NCBI GenBank assembly: GCA_002494725.1
Contig: DACG01000032.1
Location: 82,150-146,149, forward strand
Direction: 5' to 3'
DNA from: Geoglobus sp. UBA235
GTDB taxonomy: Archaea > Halobacteriota > Archaeoglobi > Archaeoglobales > Archaeoglobaceae
DNA: 64,000 nt
Part shown: in pieces, positions 26,482-34,861 of the stretch
Layout: each line of letters starts with the position of its first letter
Numbering within the stretch: the stretch's first letter is position 1
The notes under the pieces: generated by a model
What the model saw: only the letters and a program-made list of their open reading frames with translations
What the model was told of the DNA's origin: nothing
Databases searched by the model: none
Program-made: the position numbers and the translations under genes

Positions 26482-26658
26482 CTACCACTCGATGACAACT
26501 GCGTTATTCTGACATGCTCTGACACATGCTCCGCACTCCATGCAGAGCATCTCCTCAATCACAGCCTTTGATCTGACAATTCTTATCGCATTTCCTCTGC
26601 ATGCATCAATGCACAATCCACAACCATCACGTCTTTCAGCCATTATTATTGCAGGCAT
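26482..26658 (-). CDS. Small ferredoxin-like Fe-S protein, one cluster incomplete
   Basis: A 58-residue minus-strand ORF just ahead of thiC, too short for most gene finders. Its C-terminal half has a complete CMECGACVRAC (C39, C42, C45, C49). The N-terminal half has GCGLCIDAC (C13, C16, C20), where the usual first Cys (position 10) is Arg. It may therefore hold one 4Fe-4S plus a 3Fe-4S or no second cluster. Start ATG 26658 or 26643. Spacing suggests co-transcription with thiC, which needs electrons for its radical chemistry; that link is inference. Confidence 0.75.
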   Translation of the reverse strand: MPAIIMAERRDGCGLCIDACRGNAIRIVRSKAVIEEMLCMECGACVRACQNNAVVIEW

Positions 26659-26785
26659 AACAGATTACAGCCACTCTGAAAAAGTAAGATTTCTTGATAT
26701 GTGAGGTTCTGAGTCAAATACTCACTTTCGCTAATTTATTTTGTTATAATTATTAAAGGGAATTATCATCTAAAAAAGGAAAAAG

Positions 26786-26794
26786 CATAAATAC
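26786..26794 (+). promoter_or_regulatory. TATA box of trpB2
   Basis: CATAAATAC, 20 bases before ATG 26815, with no ribosome site between. It fits a leaderless transcript. Confidence 0.5.
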
Positions 26795-26814
26795 TAAGAA
26801 GATGCCCAGAATGC

Positions 26815-28095
26815 ATGGATAAGAAGATACTGCTTGACGAGAATGAAATGCCAGACAGGTGGTACAACATTCTGCCTGATCTTCCAGAACCTCTTCCTCC
26901 ACCCCTCGATCCAGAGACAAACGAACCAATGGCTCCGGAAAAGCTTCTTGCCATATTTCCAATGGAGCTGTTGAAGCAGGAGATGAGCGAAGAGAGGTAC
27001 ATAAAAATTCCCGGTGAAGTTCTTGAGATTTACAAGCTCTGGAGACCGACCCCTCTCATAAGGGCAGAGAGACTTGAGAGATTTCTGAAAACTCCTGCAA
27101 AAATCTTCTACAAGTATGAGGGTGTAAGCCCTCCCGGAAGTCACAAGCCAAACACAGCTGTAGCTCAGGCTTACTACAACGCCAAAGAGGGTATTGAAAG
27201 GCTCACAACCGAGACAGGAGCGGGACAGTGGGGATCTGCTTTAGCTTTTGCAACAAGGTTATTTGAAATGGACTGCAGGGTTTACATGGTGAAGGCAAGC
27301 TACCATCAGAAGCCATACAGAAGAGTGCTCATGGAGCTCTGGAACGCGGAGGTTATACCCAGTCCGTCTGATATGACCGAAAGCGGTAAAAAAATACTGG
27401 AAAAGGATCCGGACAACCCTGGAAGTTTGGGAATAGCTATAAGCGAGGCTGTTGAGGATGCTGTTAAAAATGAAAACACAAACTACAGCCTTGGGAGTGT
27501 TCTCAATCACGTGCTTCTGCACCAGACAATAATAGGACTTGAAACGAAAAAGCAGCTCGAAATTGCGGAGGAAAGACCGGATGTTATGGTGGGATGTGTT
27601 GGAGGGGGGAGCAACTTTGCCGGGCTTGTTTATCCATTCATAAACGATGATGGGGTGGAGTTCATTGCAGTTGAGCCTGAGGCCTGCCCCACACTGACAA
27701 AGGGAGAATACAGGTATGACTTTGGAGATACTGCTGGTTTAACACCTCTGCTGAAAATGTACACCCTGGGCAAGGACTTCATTCCACCACCAATTCATGC
27801 CGGAGGGTTGAGGTATCATGGCGATGCACCAACTCTATGCCTTCTTGTGAAGCACGGAATCGTGAAGGCAAGAGCTGTGAGCCAGATTGACACCTTCAGG
27901 GCAGGAAAGATGTTCACTGAAACAGAGGGAATAGTACCGGCTCCGGAATCAACCCATGCCATAAAGGTCGTGATTGATGAGGCTATCAAGGCAAGGGAGA
28001 ACAACGAGGAAAAGGTAATTGTGTTCAATCTGAGCGGCCACGGACACTTTGATCTCAAGGCTTATCAGGACTTCATGGAAGGAAAGCTCGTCTAA
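26815..28095 (+). CDS. trpB2: Tryptophan synthase beta chain-like protein, TrpB2
   Basis: A 426-residue PLP enzyme. The N-terminal [32 protein letters not shown] (Schiff-base Lys in GSHKPN), [15 protein letters not shown], and [11 protein letters not shown] (phosphate clamp) are intact. The long N-terminal extension (about 60 residues) and overall length are those of the TrpB2 subgroup, which condenses indole with serine (or O-phosphoserine) without TrpA-type coupling. It stands alone, away from a trp operon. Confidence 0.93.
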   Translation: MDKKILLDENEMPDRWYNILPDLPEPLPPPLDPETNEPMAPEKLLAIFPMELLKQEMSEERYIKIPGEVLEIYKLWRPTPLIRAERLERFLKTPAKIFYKYEGVSPPGSHKPNTAVAQAYYNAKEGIERLTTETGAGQWGSALAFATRLFEMDCRVYMVKASYHQKPYRRVLMELWNAEVIPSPSDMTESGKKILEKDPDNPGSLGIAISEAVEDAVKNENTNYSLGSVLNHVLLHQTIIGLETKKQLEIAEERPDVMVGCVGGGSNFAGLVYPFINDDGVEFIAVEPEACPTLTKGEYRYDFGDTAGLTPLLKMYTLGKDFIPPPIHAGGLRYHGDAPTLCLLVKHGIVKARAVSQIDTFRAGKMFTETEGIVPAPESTHAIKVVIDEAIKARENNEEKVIVFNLSGHGHFDLKAYQDFMEGKLV

Positions 28096-28099
28096 TTCT

Positions 28100-28284
28100 T
28101 TATTTTCTAATTCTGTCCAGCAAAAATATTGCTGTTATTATAATCCCTATGTCAAAGATTATTCTGATGAGTGCTGCCTTTTGTAATCAAAGAACATTCC
28201 AATCACTGAATTGAGGTTGAAATAAAGCCCGACTATCCCAACAAACGCCAGTATTCCGGCTACAATCTGAACAATCCTGTTCAT
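28100..28284 (-). pseudogene. Two-helix small membrane protein, frameshifted
   Basis: ATG 28284 overlaps the stop of the PGF-CTERM gene (ATGA) and reads NRIVQIVAGILAFVGIVGLY then NSVIGMFFDYK, a first membrane helix. After the AAAA run at 28179-28182 the useful frame is the next one: ALIRIIFDIGIIITAIFLLD and a basic end RIRK. One added A would give a continuous 61-residue two-helix protein. No family recognised. Decayed with its operon partner or affected by a base-call error. Confidence 0.5.
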
Positions 28285-29210
28285 CTCCTTCTCACCATCC
28301 ACAGTGCAGCACCTCCTGCCGTTATGAGAGAAACCATTTCAAATCCCGGAACGGCCTTTGGTACGTATTCTGGTCTGTATTCAGGAACAGGAGTTTCTCT
28401 CATATCTTCTCTGACAAAGTCCTCAACCCTGAACGTTTTCTTCTTTACCTCACTCTCTTTGTAACCCTCCGGATTGAACTTCACAACATCCTCTTTTGTG
28501 CCCGTCACATAATTCTCGCTCCAGATCTCAAGAACGATTCTGTAGTTGTATCTGTCAATCAGATTAATGTCAAACTGAAGGAGATTGGTTTTTCCAGCAT
28601 CAACACTCTTCTCAGACCAGAAATCGTCCACAAGCAGGTTTGACTCAAGCTGTACTGCCTTAATTCTGAACCTCACACTTTCAACTGTTTCGGGGCTTTC
28701 AGCATAGTATGTTGCTCTCAGCACCACTCTGCTGTCTGATTTGTTCAGAACTGCAAAATCCGCGTTTTTCACAGTAATCTCAATCCTCTCTTCATCAGAT
28801 GATATCTGGGAGAGCTTGAAATGTTTATATCTCGTGTTGAATAAATTCTGCCATCTTTTTCCAGATATATCTTGACCCTGTAATTGTACCCTTTCTTCAC
28901 CGCGCACCTCACAACTTCTGATGCATATTCTCCATCGCCAACGATTTTTTTGGAAAACTGATAAGGGGAAAGATTGTTGATGCATCTAAGAACTTATTGA
29001 AATATTGAAGTCATTTAAATCATTTGATTTTATAATATCAAAATAGAAAGCAAGTTCAGCATGACTTGAATTTAACCTCTCAAACTTGATATCAACGTTA
29101 ATTCAGTATGCGAATTGCTGTGATTCATTTTTTATTGGTATTAAGGGTGTTATTCCTGCAGTGAACAGGAAAATAATAATGACAGCAATATAATGAATTG
29201 GTCTAATCAT
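28281..29210 (-). pseudogene. Decayed PGF-CTERM surface protein (DUF7490-like repeats)
   Basis: The intact 3' part (from about 28800) ends PGFEMVSLITAGGAALWMVR plus RR, a PGF-CTERM sorting signal. It contains a beta-sandwich-like domain (VKNADFAVLNKSDSRVVLRA, TNLLQFDINLIDRYNYRIVL). Upstream, ATG 29210 opens a signal peptide (YIAVIIIFLFTAGI), hits TGA (29103-29105), continues as VDIKFERLNSSHAELAFYFD, hits TAG (28986-28988), then shifts frame to KKGYNYRVKIYLEKDGRIYS before shifting back. Together they describe a two-domain secreted protein with two stops and two frameshifts. The family name is recalled, not searched. Confidence 0.65.
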
Positions 29211-29381
29211 CCTTTCTGTTATTTAATTAAAATATAAAAACATTTTCTTTTAAATTGTCTGATTTCATTTTTTAGAAAGAAATTGCAGCTGATTACATCT
29301 TTACAACCCTGTGGATGAAATATCGGTCCTCATCATCTCACGAGAAATTGACACCTTGATATTGTCTCTGATTTTGGCAAG

Positions 29382-29393
29382 TTTTAAATATAA
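29382..29393 (+). promoter_or_regulatory. TATA box of the actin-like / MinD-like cassette
   Basis: TTTTAAATATAA ends 29 bases before ATG 29423, so the transcript should start a few bases ahead of the ATG. The only strong promoter-like element seen before the three-gene cassette. Confidence 0.5.
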
Positions 29394-29422
29394 ATTCAAA
29401 AATCTTAACTTGGGTGTCAGTT

Positions 29423-30490
29423 ATGGAGCATGAAGAGAGCTCTGCAAAAAATAATGTCGAAACAGAAACTGAGGAAAAGATAAAGGGAAAAACTGTTCCA
29501 GTTGGGATAAAAATCGGGTCCCAGAGAACTGTCATTGCTAAGGAAAACGATACAATCATCGTTGAAACATGCATTAAGGAACGGGAGAATCCCATCACGG
29601 GGGAAAAGGACTACATAATAGGTAATGAAGCAGCAGAACTTTACGGTGATGAGGCAGTTTATATGCTGAGAGCCGGATTACCTGGAACGGAAGATGAAGC
29701 GGAACTGTTGAAGATATTTCTTGGAAGGATAGCATCCGAATACGGAATCCCGGAAAACTCTTATGTTACATACGGTATCCCTTCAACTGAATCTGAAGAA
29801 GGAGTTCAGCTTTTTAAGAAGGTAGTCAGCCAGGTTCCCATAGGTTGGGCTGGAAAAGAAGTGTGGAATGATTCATTTCTTTCAGCTTTATCCCTGCCAG
29901 AAGGCCTCGACATTTTAGACGAGACGTTCGTTGTTGTCAATGCTGGCTCCACAACAACAGACATCGTGGCAGTCAGAAAGGGTGAGATAGTATTCAGCAT
30001 GGTTACCGGTGAAGTTTCTGGAGATCTGGTGGACAGGTGGATCAAAAATGAGATCATGAATGAAACAAGAGGAGCAGTCAACGTTGACCTATCAACCGCA
30101 AGGAGCTACAAGGAAAAATACGCAAATCTCAAGGAATGGAAGAGTGTCCAGGAAAGTGTGCAGCTTTTTGAGAAGGGGCTTTACACCTTCAGAATTGATG
30201 AAGCTATAAACAGGCCTGTTGAAAGATACTTGGAGAATCTGGTTGATTACATAGTTCTGGAGTTCCTCCCCTCTCTCGCTGAATTTAACTTTAAAATGTA
30301 CAAAAAAGTTCTTGAATCGGATTTCATACTTACTGGTGGGATGGCAGAAATCCCCGGTTTGAAAGAAAAATTTGCGACACTACTTTCAGAGAAACTCGGT
30401 GTTTCAATTAATGTAAAATGTCCTGAAAACCCATTAACAGCATCAGCGAGAGGTGCACTGCTCATCTCCAAGCTAAGAGTCGAAAAATAA
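29423..30490 (+). CDS. Actin/MreB/ParM-superfamily ATPase
   Basis: About 355 residues. The actin-fold nucleotide site is visible: phosphate-1 segment VGIKIGSQRTVIA (about 27-39), connect-1 region YVTYGIPSTESEEG, phosphate-2 VNAGSTTTDIVAV (172-184) and adenosine loop ILTGGMAEIPGL (about 302-313), ending with SARGALLIS. The Asp usual in the phosphate-1 motif (DxGT/S) is Lys30. An acidic, Glu/Lys-rich N-terminal tail of about 20 residues is not part of the fold. It leads a cassette with a coiled-coil protein and a MinD-like ATPase, suggesting a filament or positioning machine. The exact subfamily (MreB, crenactin, ParM-like) is unknown to me. Confidence 0.75.
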   Translation: MEHEESSAKNNVETETEEKIKGKTVPVGIKIGSQRTVIAKENDTIIVETCIKERENPITGEKDYIIGNEAAELYGDEAVYMLRAGLPGTEDEAELLKIFLGRIASEYGIPENSYVTYGIPSTESEEGVQLFKKVVSQVPIGWAGKEVWNDSFLSALSLPEGLDILDETFVVVNAGSTTTDIVAVRKGEIVFSMVTGEVSGDLVDRWIKNEIMNETRGAVNVDLSTARSYKEKYANLKEWKSVQESVQLFEKGLYTFRIDEAINRPVERYLENLVDYIVLEFLPSLAEFNFKMYKKVLESDFILTGGMAEIPGLKEKFATLLSEKLGVSINVKCPENPLTASARGALLISKLRVEK

Positions 30491-30568
30491 CCTGAAGTGA
30501 CCTCATAAATTTATTTCATGGTATGGCTTCCAGTTGCAATACGACACTAAGTTAGATGGTGAGATGAA

Positions 30569-31075
30569 ATGGAACTTGAAAAAAGACTTGAAAAATGGGA
30601 TCTGCTGTTCGAGGAACTTAGAGGAATTATTCAGAACAATTTACCCAAAATCGAGATCATAATAGATGAATTAAGAAAAAGAGTTGCAGAATTGGATAGA
30701 AAGGTGGCATCCTTTGAAGATCGATTGGATCAAATGGAGAATCGGATCTCGGAAATAGGCAGCGATTACTCCAGCAATATAGAATATTTTAAAAAGGAAG
30801 TAGAGAATGATATTTTTGAATCATTGGAAAATAAGTTCTTAGAACTGAAAAATGAGTTCCAGAAGAGACTAAGTGAACTGAATAAGGCACAAGATACCTT
30901 CGAATTTGGAAACATTCAGGATTCAGTAAGCAAGATTGAAAAAGAGATCCAGGAACTGAAAAATTCTGTTGAGAGATTATCTGTGGATATAGAAAATCTT
31001 AGGAGTCAGACAATCGAAAAACACAGAATTTTGAGAGAAAAGAAAGTAGAAGGGAGATCTCCAAGAATACTTTAA
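30569..31075 (+). CDS. Coiled-coil protein of the actin/MinD-like cassette
   Basis: A 168-residue, highly charged protein with long heptad-like runs: IEIIIDELRKRVAELDRKV, FEDRLDQMENRISEIG, FLELKNEFQKRLSELNK and IEKEIQELKNSVERLSVDIE. It has no signal, Cys or catalytic motif. The two halves flank a short break near residue 70-80. Such proteins usually link or scaffold. It lies between the actin-like and MinD-like genes (78-base and 15-base gaps), and so is a candidate adaptor between the two ATPases. Confidence 0.75.
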   Translation: MELEKRLEKWDLLFEELRGIIQNNLPKIEIIIDELRKRVAELDRKVASFEDRLDQMENRISEIGSDYSSNIEYFKKEVENDIFESLENKFLELKNEFQKRLSELNKAQDTFEFGNIQDSVSKIEKEIQELKNSVERLSVDIENLRSQTIEKHRILREKKVEGRSPRIL

Positions 31076-31090
31076 GTCACAAATGATATC

Positions 31091-31882
31091 ATGACAGTTG
31101 AAGTCATATCTGAATTTCGAAAAGAACTGGAAAGCGTGATTTCAAGGTATTATAAACTTAGAAGGATCAGAGGTAAAGTCCTTGCATTTCCTTCAGGTAA
31201 GGGAGGAGTGGGCAAAACAACCATAGTTATTAATCTTGCTTCTGCACTGGCGTTGAGAGGTCAGAGAGTCCTTGTGTTGGATTTAAATTTTGCCCTTCCC
31301 AATGTGCACATGTATCTCGATGAGAGGCCACTTGGGACGCTAACCCATTATTTAAACGGTGAGGTGGAAATCGATCAAATAGTGGGCCGAGTTGTTTTAA
31401 AGGATGCTGAGTTCTTTATAGTTCCTACGGAATCTGTGGTAGATTTTCAGAAAAAGATTAATGTGGAAGAAATAAATGGCGTGATAGATTATTTCAGAAG
31501 TCAGTTTGACTACATTTTAATTGATTTGGCTCCGGGTCTTTCAAAGTACGTGGTTTATCCGCTCAGGTTTTCAGACCATATCTTTATAGTATCTGCAGAT
31601 GTTAAACCAGCATATATGGATGCGATGCGAGTTCTGAAGCTCGTGTCCTCCATAGGTGGCTCTCACGAGGGATTTATCATAAACATGGCCGAATCAGAAG
31701 AATTGACCTATTTTAAGCATATGGGGGTTTTTGCCATAGTGCCTTACGACGAACACCTGAGAAAAGCAAGTCAGATGGGGAAAACAATTTTCCATGTAAG
31801 GCTTTCAGGACTTCTCTCTCCCTCAAGAAAAGTTTTTACAAAAATGGCGGATGAAATTCTGGCACGACTCAAAATTGAATAA
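31091..31882 (+). CDS. MinD/ParA-family ATPase
   Basis: A 263-residue protein with a deviant Walker A SGKGGVGKTTIVINLA (signature Lys in KGGVGKTT, about 35-44). The switch region VLDLNFALPNVHMYL has Asn where MinD often has Asp, and Walker B/switch II is YILIDLAPGLSK. A 30-residue basic N-terminal extension precedes the fold. MinD/ParA proteins dimerise on ATP and place cargo on membranes or nucleoids. No clear MinD membrane-targeting helix is seen at the C-terminus. Third gene of the cassette; its stop overlaps the ATG of the decayed gene that follows. Confidence 0.85.
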   Translation: MTVEVISEFRKELESVISRYYKLRRIRGKVLAFPSGKGGVGKTTIVINLASALALRGQRVLVLDLNFALPNVHMYLDERPLGTLTHYLNGEVEIDQIVGRVVLKDAEFFIVPTESVVDFQKKINVEEINGVIDYFRSQFDYILIDLAPGLSKYVVYPLRFSDHIFIVSADVKPAYMDAMRVLKLVSSIGGSHEGFIINMAESEELTYFKHMGVFAIVPYDEHLRKASQMGKTIFHVRLSGLLSPSRKVFTKMADEILARLKIE

Positions 31883-32200
31883 TGGGGGATGATTACACGA
31901 GGATGTTTAAAACTGCCCAGATAAAGCAGATTGCCGAGAATTACAACAAGCTCCTGAGGATCTATGCGAGAAAGAAGATCATTTATCGAGGAAGGCCATA
32001 TGTGAGCTTCTGAACATGATCAGAATAGATGTGAAAAGTTTTCATATAGATCTGAAAGGAACAGGAAGAACATATATCCCAAAAACTCTGATAGAGATTT
32101 TTTGAACTTCGAAAGCGGAGACAGGGTACTGATCCGGGCCATAAACAGGAGTAAGCTCATGATTGAGAGGTTTGAAAAAGCTGTTATGGGGGAGAGCTGA
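31882..32200 (+). pseudogene. Frameshifted small DNA-binding-like protein
   Basis: ATG 31882 overlaps the MinD-like stop and opens FKTAQIKQIAENYNKLLRIY. A shifted frame then continues LSRKAICELLNMIRIDVKSF, IDLKGTGRTYIPKTLIEI; a second shift leads to FESGDRVLIRAINRSKLMIE and the stop at 32198-32200. The GRTYIP-K-x9-GDRVLIR stretch recalls an AbrB-like swapped-hairpin half. If repaired it would be a fourth cassette member of about 105 residues. Identity is tentative. Confidence 0.45.
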
Positions 32201-32203
32201 GTC

Positions 32204-32489
32204 ATGAGATCCATTAAAGACAGCTACTGGTTCTGTGAGGACTGCGGATGGGTTGAGAGGACTCTCTATCACAGAAGATGTCAGAGGTGTGGAGGGCGAT
32301 AGAGTAAGGAATGCGGATTTTTTCCTGCAGAGAAGACAAGAAAGCGATACGTGGACACGATCCTCAGGGTGGAGTTCAAAATTGCTTACAAGCTGTGGTA
32401 GAGGTAGAAAGAAGGAGTATTGTCTGATTTACAGATCTGAGCTTGAGTTTGTAGGATACGTAACTCCCGAGGAGACTGAAAAGAGATAA
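32204..32489 (+). pseudogene. Decayed zinc-ribbon gene
   Basis: ATG 32204, four bases after the previous stop, opens a 32-residue frame with two zinc knuckles (WFCEDCGWVERT and CQRCGG) and a TAG at 32300-32302. Protein-like sequence continues in other frames: FFPAEKTRKRYVDTILRVEF, then EYCLIYRSELEFVGYVTP to a stop at 32487-32489. A larger zinc-ribbon protein therefore seems to have been broken here. It may also have been linked to the upstream cassette. Confidence 0.4.
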
Positions 32490-32563
32490 AATCCCTATGC
32501 TGCGATGGCTTGATAGGAATATGAATGTAGAGATCTGGAGAGGTTGTTAAACCCGTATATGAA

Positions 32564-32699
32564 TGGGGCCGGTGGGATTTGAACCCACGACTGGCGGGTC
32601 TCCCCGGGTCAGCACTCCAGCGGATCATCACCGCTCAGCAGACCCATCAGTCATCACACCGCTGGAGCCCGCCGCGCTTCCTGGCTACGCCACGACCCC
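32564..32699 (-). tRNA. tRNA-Trp (CCA) with a 62-base C/D-guide intron
   Basis: Exons 32699-32662 and 32599-32564 join into a 74-base tRNA: acceptor GGGGTCG/CGGCCCC, anticodon loop CTCCAGA in stem GCGGG/CCCGC, T-arm GTGGG-TTCAAAT-CCCAC, discriminator A. The intron (32661-32600), inserted after G37, contains boxes GTGATGA, CTGA, GTGATGA and CTGA. The D guide (TCCGCTGGAGTG) pairs with the anticodon loop/intron junction and places the fifth base on C34. The D' guide (GATGGGTCTG) pairs with the 3' exon and places it on C39. This matches the known archaeal tRNA-Trp intron role in 2'-O-methylating positions 34 and 39. Confidence 0.93.
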
Positions 32700-32790
32700 T
32701 GACTGAAGGCTATAGCAACATGAATATAACTCTTGCGATCCCCATCGCTTTTTCAGTTTAGAAGCATCACGCTCTGAATCCCTGCTGCAT

Positions 32791-34290
32791 TCACAGAACA
32801 TTGAGTTTTCTGAATATTCCTCTTGTTTTCCTGTAATACTCCCTGAAGATTTCAAGTTTTCTGGCATAGTAACCCTCCATTTCCCTGTCAGGCTCAAAAA
32901 CTCTTTCAACCCTGAACTTTTTGACAGCGTCCTCAAAACTCTCCCTCTTCAGACCGACTGATGAGATTACCGCAAGCCCCCTCAGTCCGGCATCTTCAGG
33001 CTCAGCAATCCTTTCAATCCTTTTCTGGAGTGCGTCTGCCATAATTTTGCAGAGGCTGTCATATCTCGCACCTCCACCAACAGCAGTTATTCTATTTGCC
33101 TTTACAAACTTTTCAACAATCTCAAATGCCCAGGCAATGTTCAATGCAACACCTTCAAAGGCTGCTCTGACCACCTCTTCCTTTCTTGTGGATAGGCTGA
33201 GATTCACAAGACTGCCTCTGATGTGGTGATCATCAATAACCGCTCTCTCTCCGTAAAACCATGGTGTGAAAATGAGATCTGTTTCAGTTTCCATGGCAAT
33301 ATCATCCATCTTCCTGTGATCAGATATTCCAAAATTATATGAAACCCAGTCTATGGCCCCTCCAGCAACCTCCTGCTCTGCAACCAGAAGGTATTTTCCC
33401 GGAATCCCGCTCAGGATCGTACCAACATAATGCCTGACATCTGCCATTCTCCTGTCAACATGTGCAGCAATCCAGTCACTTGTTCCAATATAAATGTGAA
33501 TCTCGTCACTTTTTACAGCTCCTGAACCTATTGCAGAGGTGCACATGTCACCTGATCCAACCAAAACGGGAACATCACCTTTCAGCCCGATTTCCTTTCT
33601 GATCTCAGGCAGAACCTTTCCGGCTATGTCGGTGCTGCTCCTTATTTCAGGAAATAACTCTGATCCCAGACCATGTCTTTTCATCAGACCATCGTGCCAT
33701 TCTGCTCTCTTCTTTCTTGTATCTGCAAGCCAGGTCAGATTTGCTTCATCATGGCTCATCACAGCGTTCCCAGTCAGTCTGAATAGCAGATAGCCTTTCA
33801 CATCCAGAAACTTCCATGTTCTGCTGAAGATATCAGGCTCGTTCTCTCTCAACCACAGAATCTTTGAAAGAACATCCTTTCCGGTTCTGCTTGGAGCTCC
33901 TCCGGTTGCTCTTAGAAACCTCAGAAGCTCTAAGGCGTTGTAGCCTTCAATTTTAAGCAAACCGGAAAACAGTTTTCTTGGGTATCCCTTTCCCCTTTCA
34001 TCAAGCCATATGATGAGATTGCAGAGCTCCTTTCCTTCCCTGTCTACTGGAACAAATCCGGCCATGTGAGTCGTCAGGGCTATGCTTTTAACCTCATACC
34101 CATCACAGACATCCTTTAACAACCCCAGAACACTCTGAAAAAGTGCATCTGGATCCTGCTCTGCAAATCCACTTTTTGGATGGATCACTCGGGCAGGGAT
34201 TGAGGTTTTATCCACAATCCTGTAATCTTCATCACTCACAATTCCAGCTTTTATTGAAGTGGTCCCAACATCAACAACAGCATGAAGCAT
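32791..34290 (-). CDS. FGGY-family carbohydrate kinase (xylulokinase-like)
   Basis: A 499-residue sugar kinase. The N-terminal ATPase motif VVDVGTTSIKAGIVS, WLDERGKGYP (substrate Asp region), GSGDMCTSAIGSGAV, GTSDWIAAHV, and the C-terminal FGGY-type signature VGGGARYDSLCKIMADALQK are present. Annotated relatives include xylulokinase and glycerol kinase; the sugar cannot be assigned. It is transcribed alone behind AT-rich DNA. Two-domain actin-like ATPase fold, length as expected. Confidence 0.88.
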   Translation of the reverse strand: MLHAVVDVGTTSIKAGIVSDEDYRIVDKTSIPARVIHPKSGFAEQDPDALFQSVLGLLKDVCDGYEVKSIALTTHMAGFVPVDREGKELCNLIIWLDERGKGYPRKLFSGLLKIEGYNALELLRFLRATGGAPSRTGKDVLSKILWLRENEPDIFSRTWKFLDVKGYLLFRLTGNAVMSHDEANLTWLADTRKKRAEWHDGLMKRHGLGSELFPEIRSSTDIAGKVLPEIRKEIGLKGDVPVLVGSGDMCTSAIGSGAVKSDEIHIYIGTSDWIAAHVDRRMADVRHYVGTILSGIPGKYLLVAEQEVAGGAIDWVSYNFGISDHRKMDDIAMETETDLIFTPWFYGERAVIDDHHIRGSLVNLSLSTRKEEVVRAAFEGVALNIAWAFEIVEKFVKANRITAVGGGARYDSLCKIMADALQKRIERIAEPEDAGLRGLAVISSVGLKRESFEDAVKKFRVERVFEPDREMEGYYARKLEIFREYYRKTRGIFRKLNVL

Positions 34291-34465
34291 GTATGTATTT
34301 TAGATTTAAAGTTGTTTAATTTTGTCTCTGTTGAAATATAATGATGGATCAGCTATTTGTTTTTAAGGATGAGTGTTTTTAAGTTATGAGTGCTGTTTGA
34401 ATAGGGGAGTGGGAATGAAATTTCTGTTGCCGAAGCCATTAAAACATTTGGAATTCGGATTACAT

Positions 34466-34861
34466 TCATATTACACCAGCCTCAGCTTTTATTCTATTAA
34501 CGAAATCAGAGCACTTCCCAAGCAGATTCACCATCTCAAGCAACTCGCTCTCGGAAATTCTGTAGTACTCGTGAACTATAAGATTTCGGAGAAATATCAG
34601 GCGTTTGAAGGTTTTGAGTTCATCCTCGCTTGTATATCCTTCATTTTCAAGGATTTCGAAAAGCTCTCTGTAGGTTGAGGGAAAGCCCAGTTTTTTCTTC
34701 GCAACTATGTATTGGGCTAAATCTATGAGGGCGTTGGCAGCCTGAAAACATTCCATTGCCAGAGTATTGTAAACGAAGTAATCACGCACATCTTTTGACT
34801 TGAGATTTACGGCACCTCTGAGATGTCTCTCAAAACGCAGTATGAGGTCTGCAAACCTCAT
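34466..34861 (-). CDS. hepT: HepT-like HEPN ribonuclease toxin
   Basis: A 131-residue all-helical HEPN/DUF86-type protein with the RNase motif RX4HXY as RNLIVHEYY (Arg92, His97, Tyr99). Partner of the MNT protein encoded just upstream; start and stop overlap by four bases (34858-34861, ATGA). In known systems the nucleotidyltransferase adenylylates a Tyr near this motif and disarms the toxin. Confidence 0.88.
   Translation of the reverse strand: MRFADLILRFERHLRGAVNLKSKDVRDYFVYNTLAMECFQAANALIDLAQYIVAKKKLGFPSTYRELFEILENEGYTSEDELKTFKRLIFLRNLIVHEYYRISESELLEMVNLLGKCSDFVNRIKAEAGVI

Noticed and set aside
34373..34678. 101-residue plus-strand ORF at the hepT gene
   Set aside because: Antisense of HepT, which has the RX4HXY motif and operon overlap.
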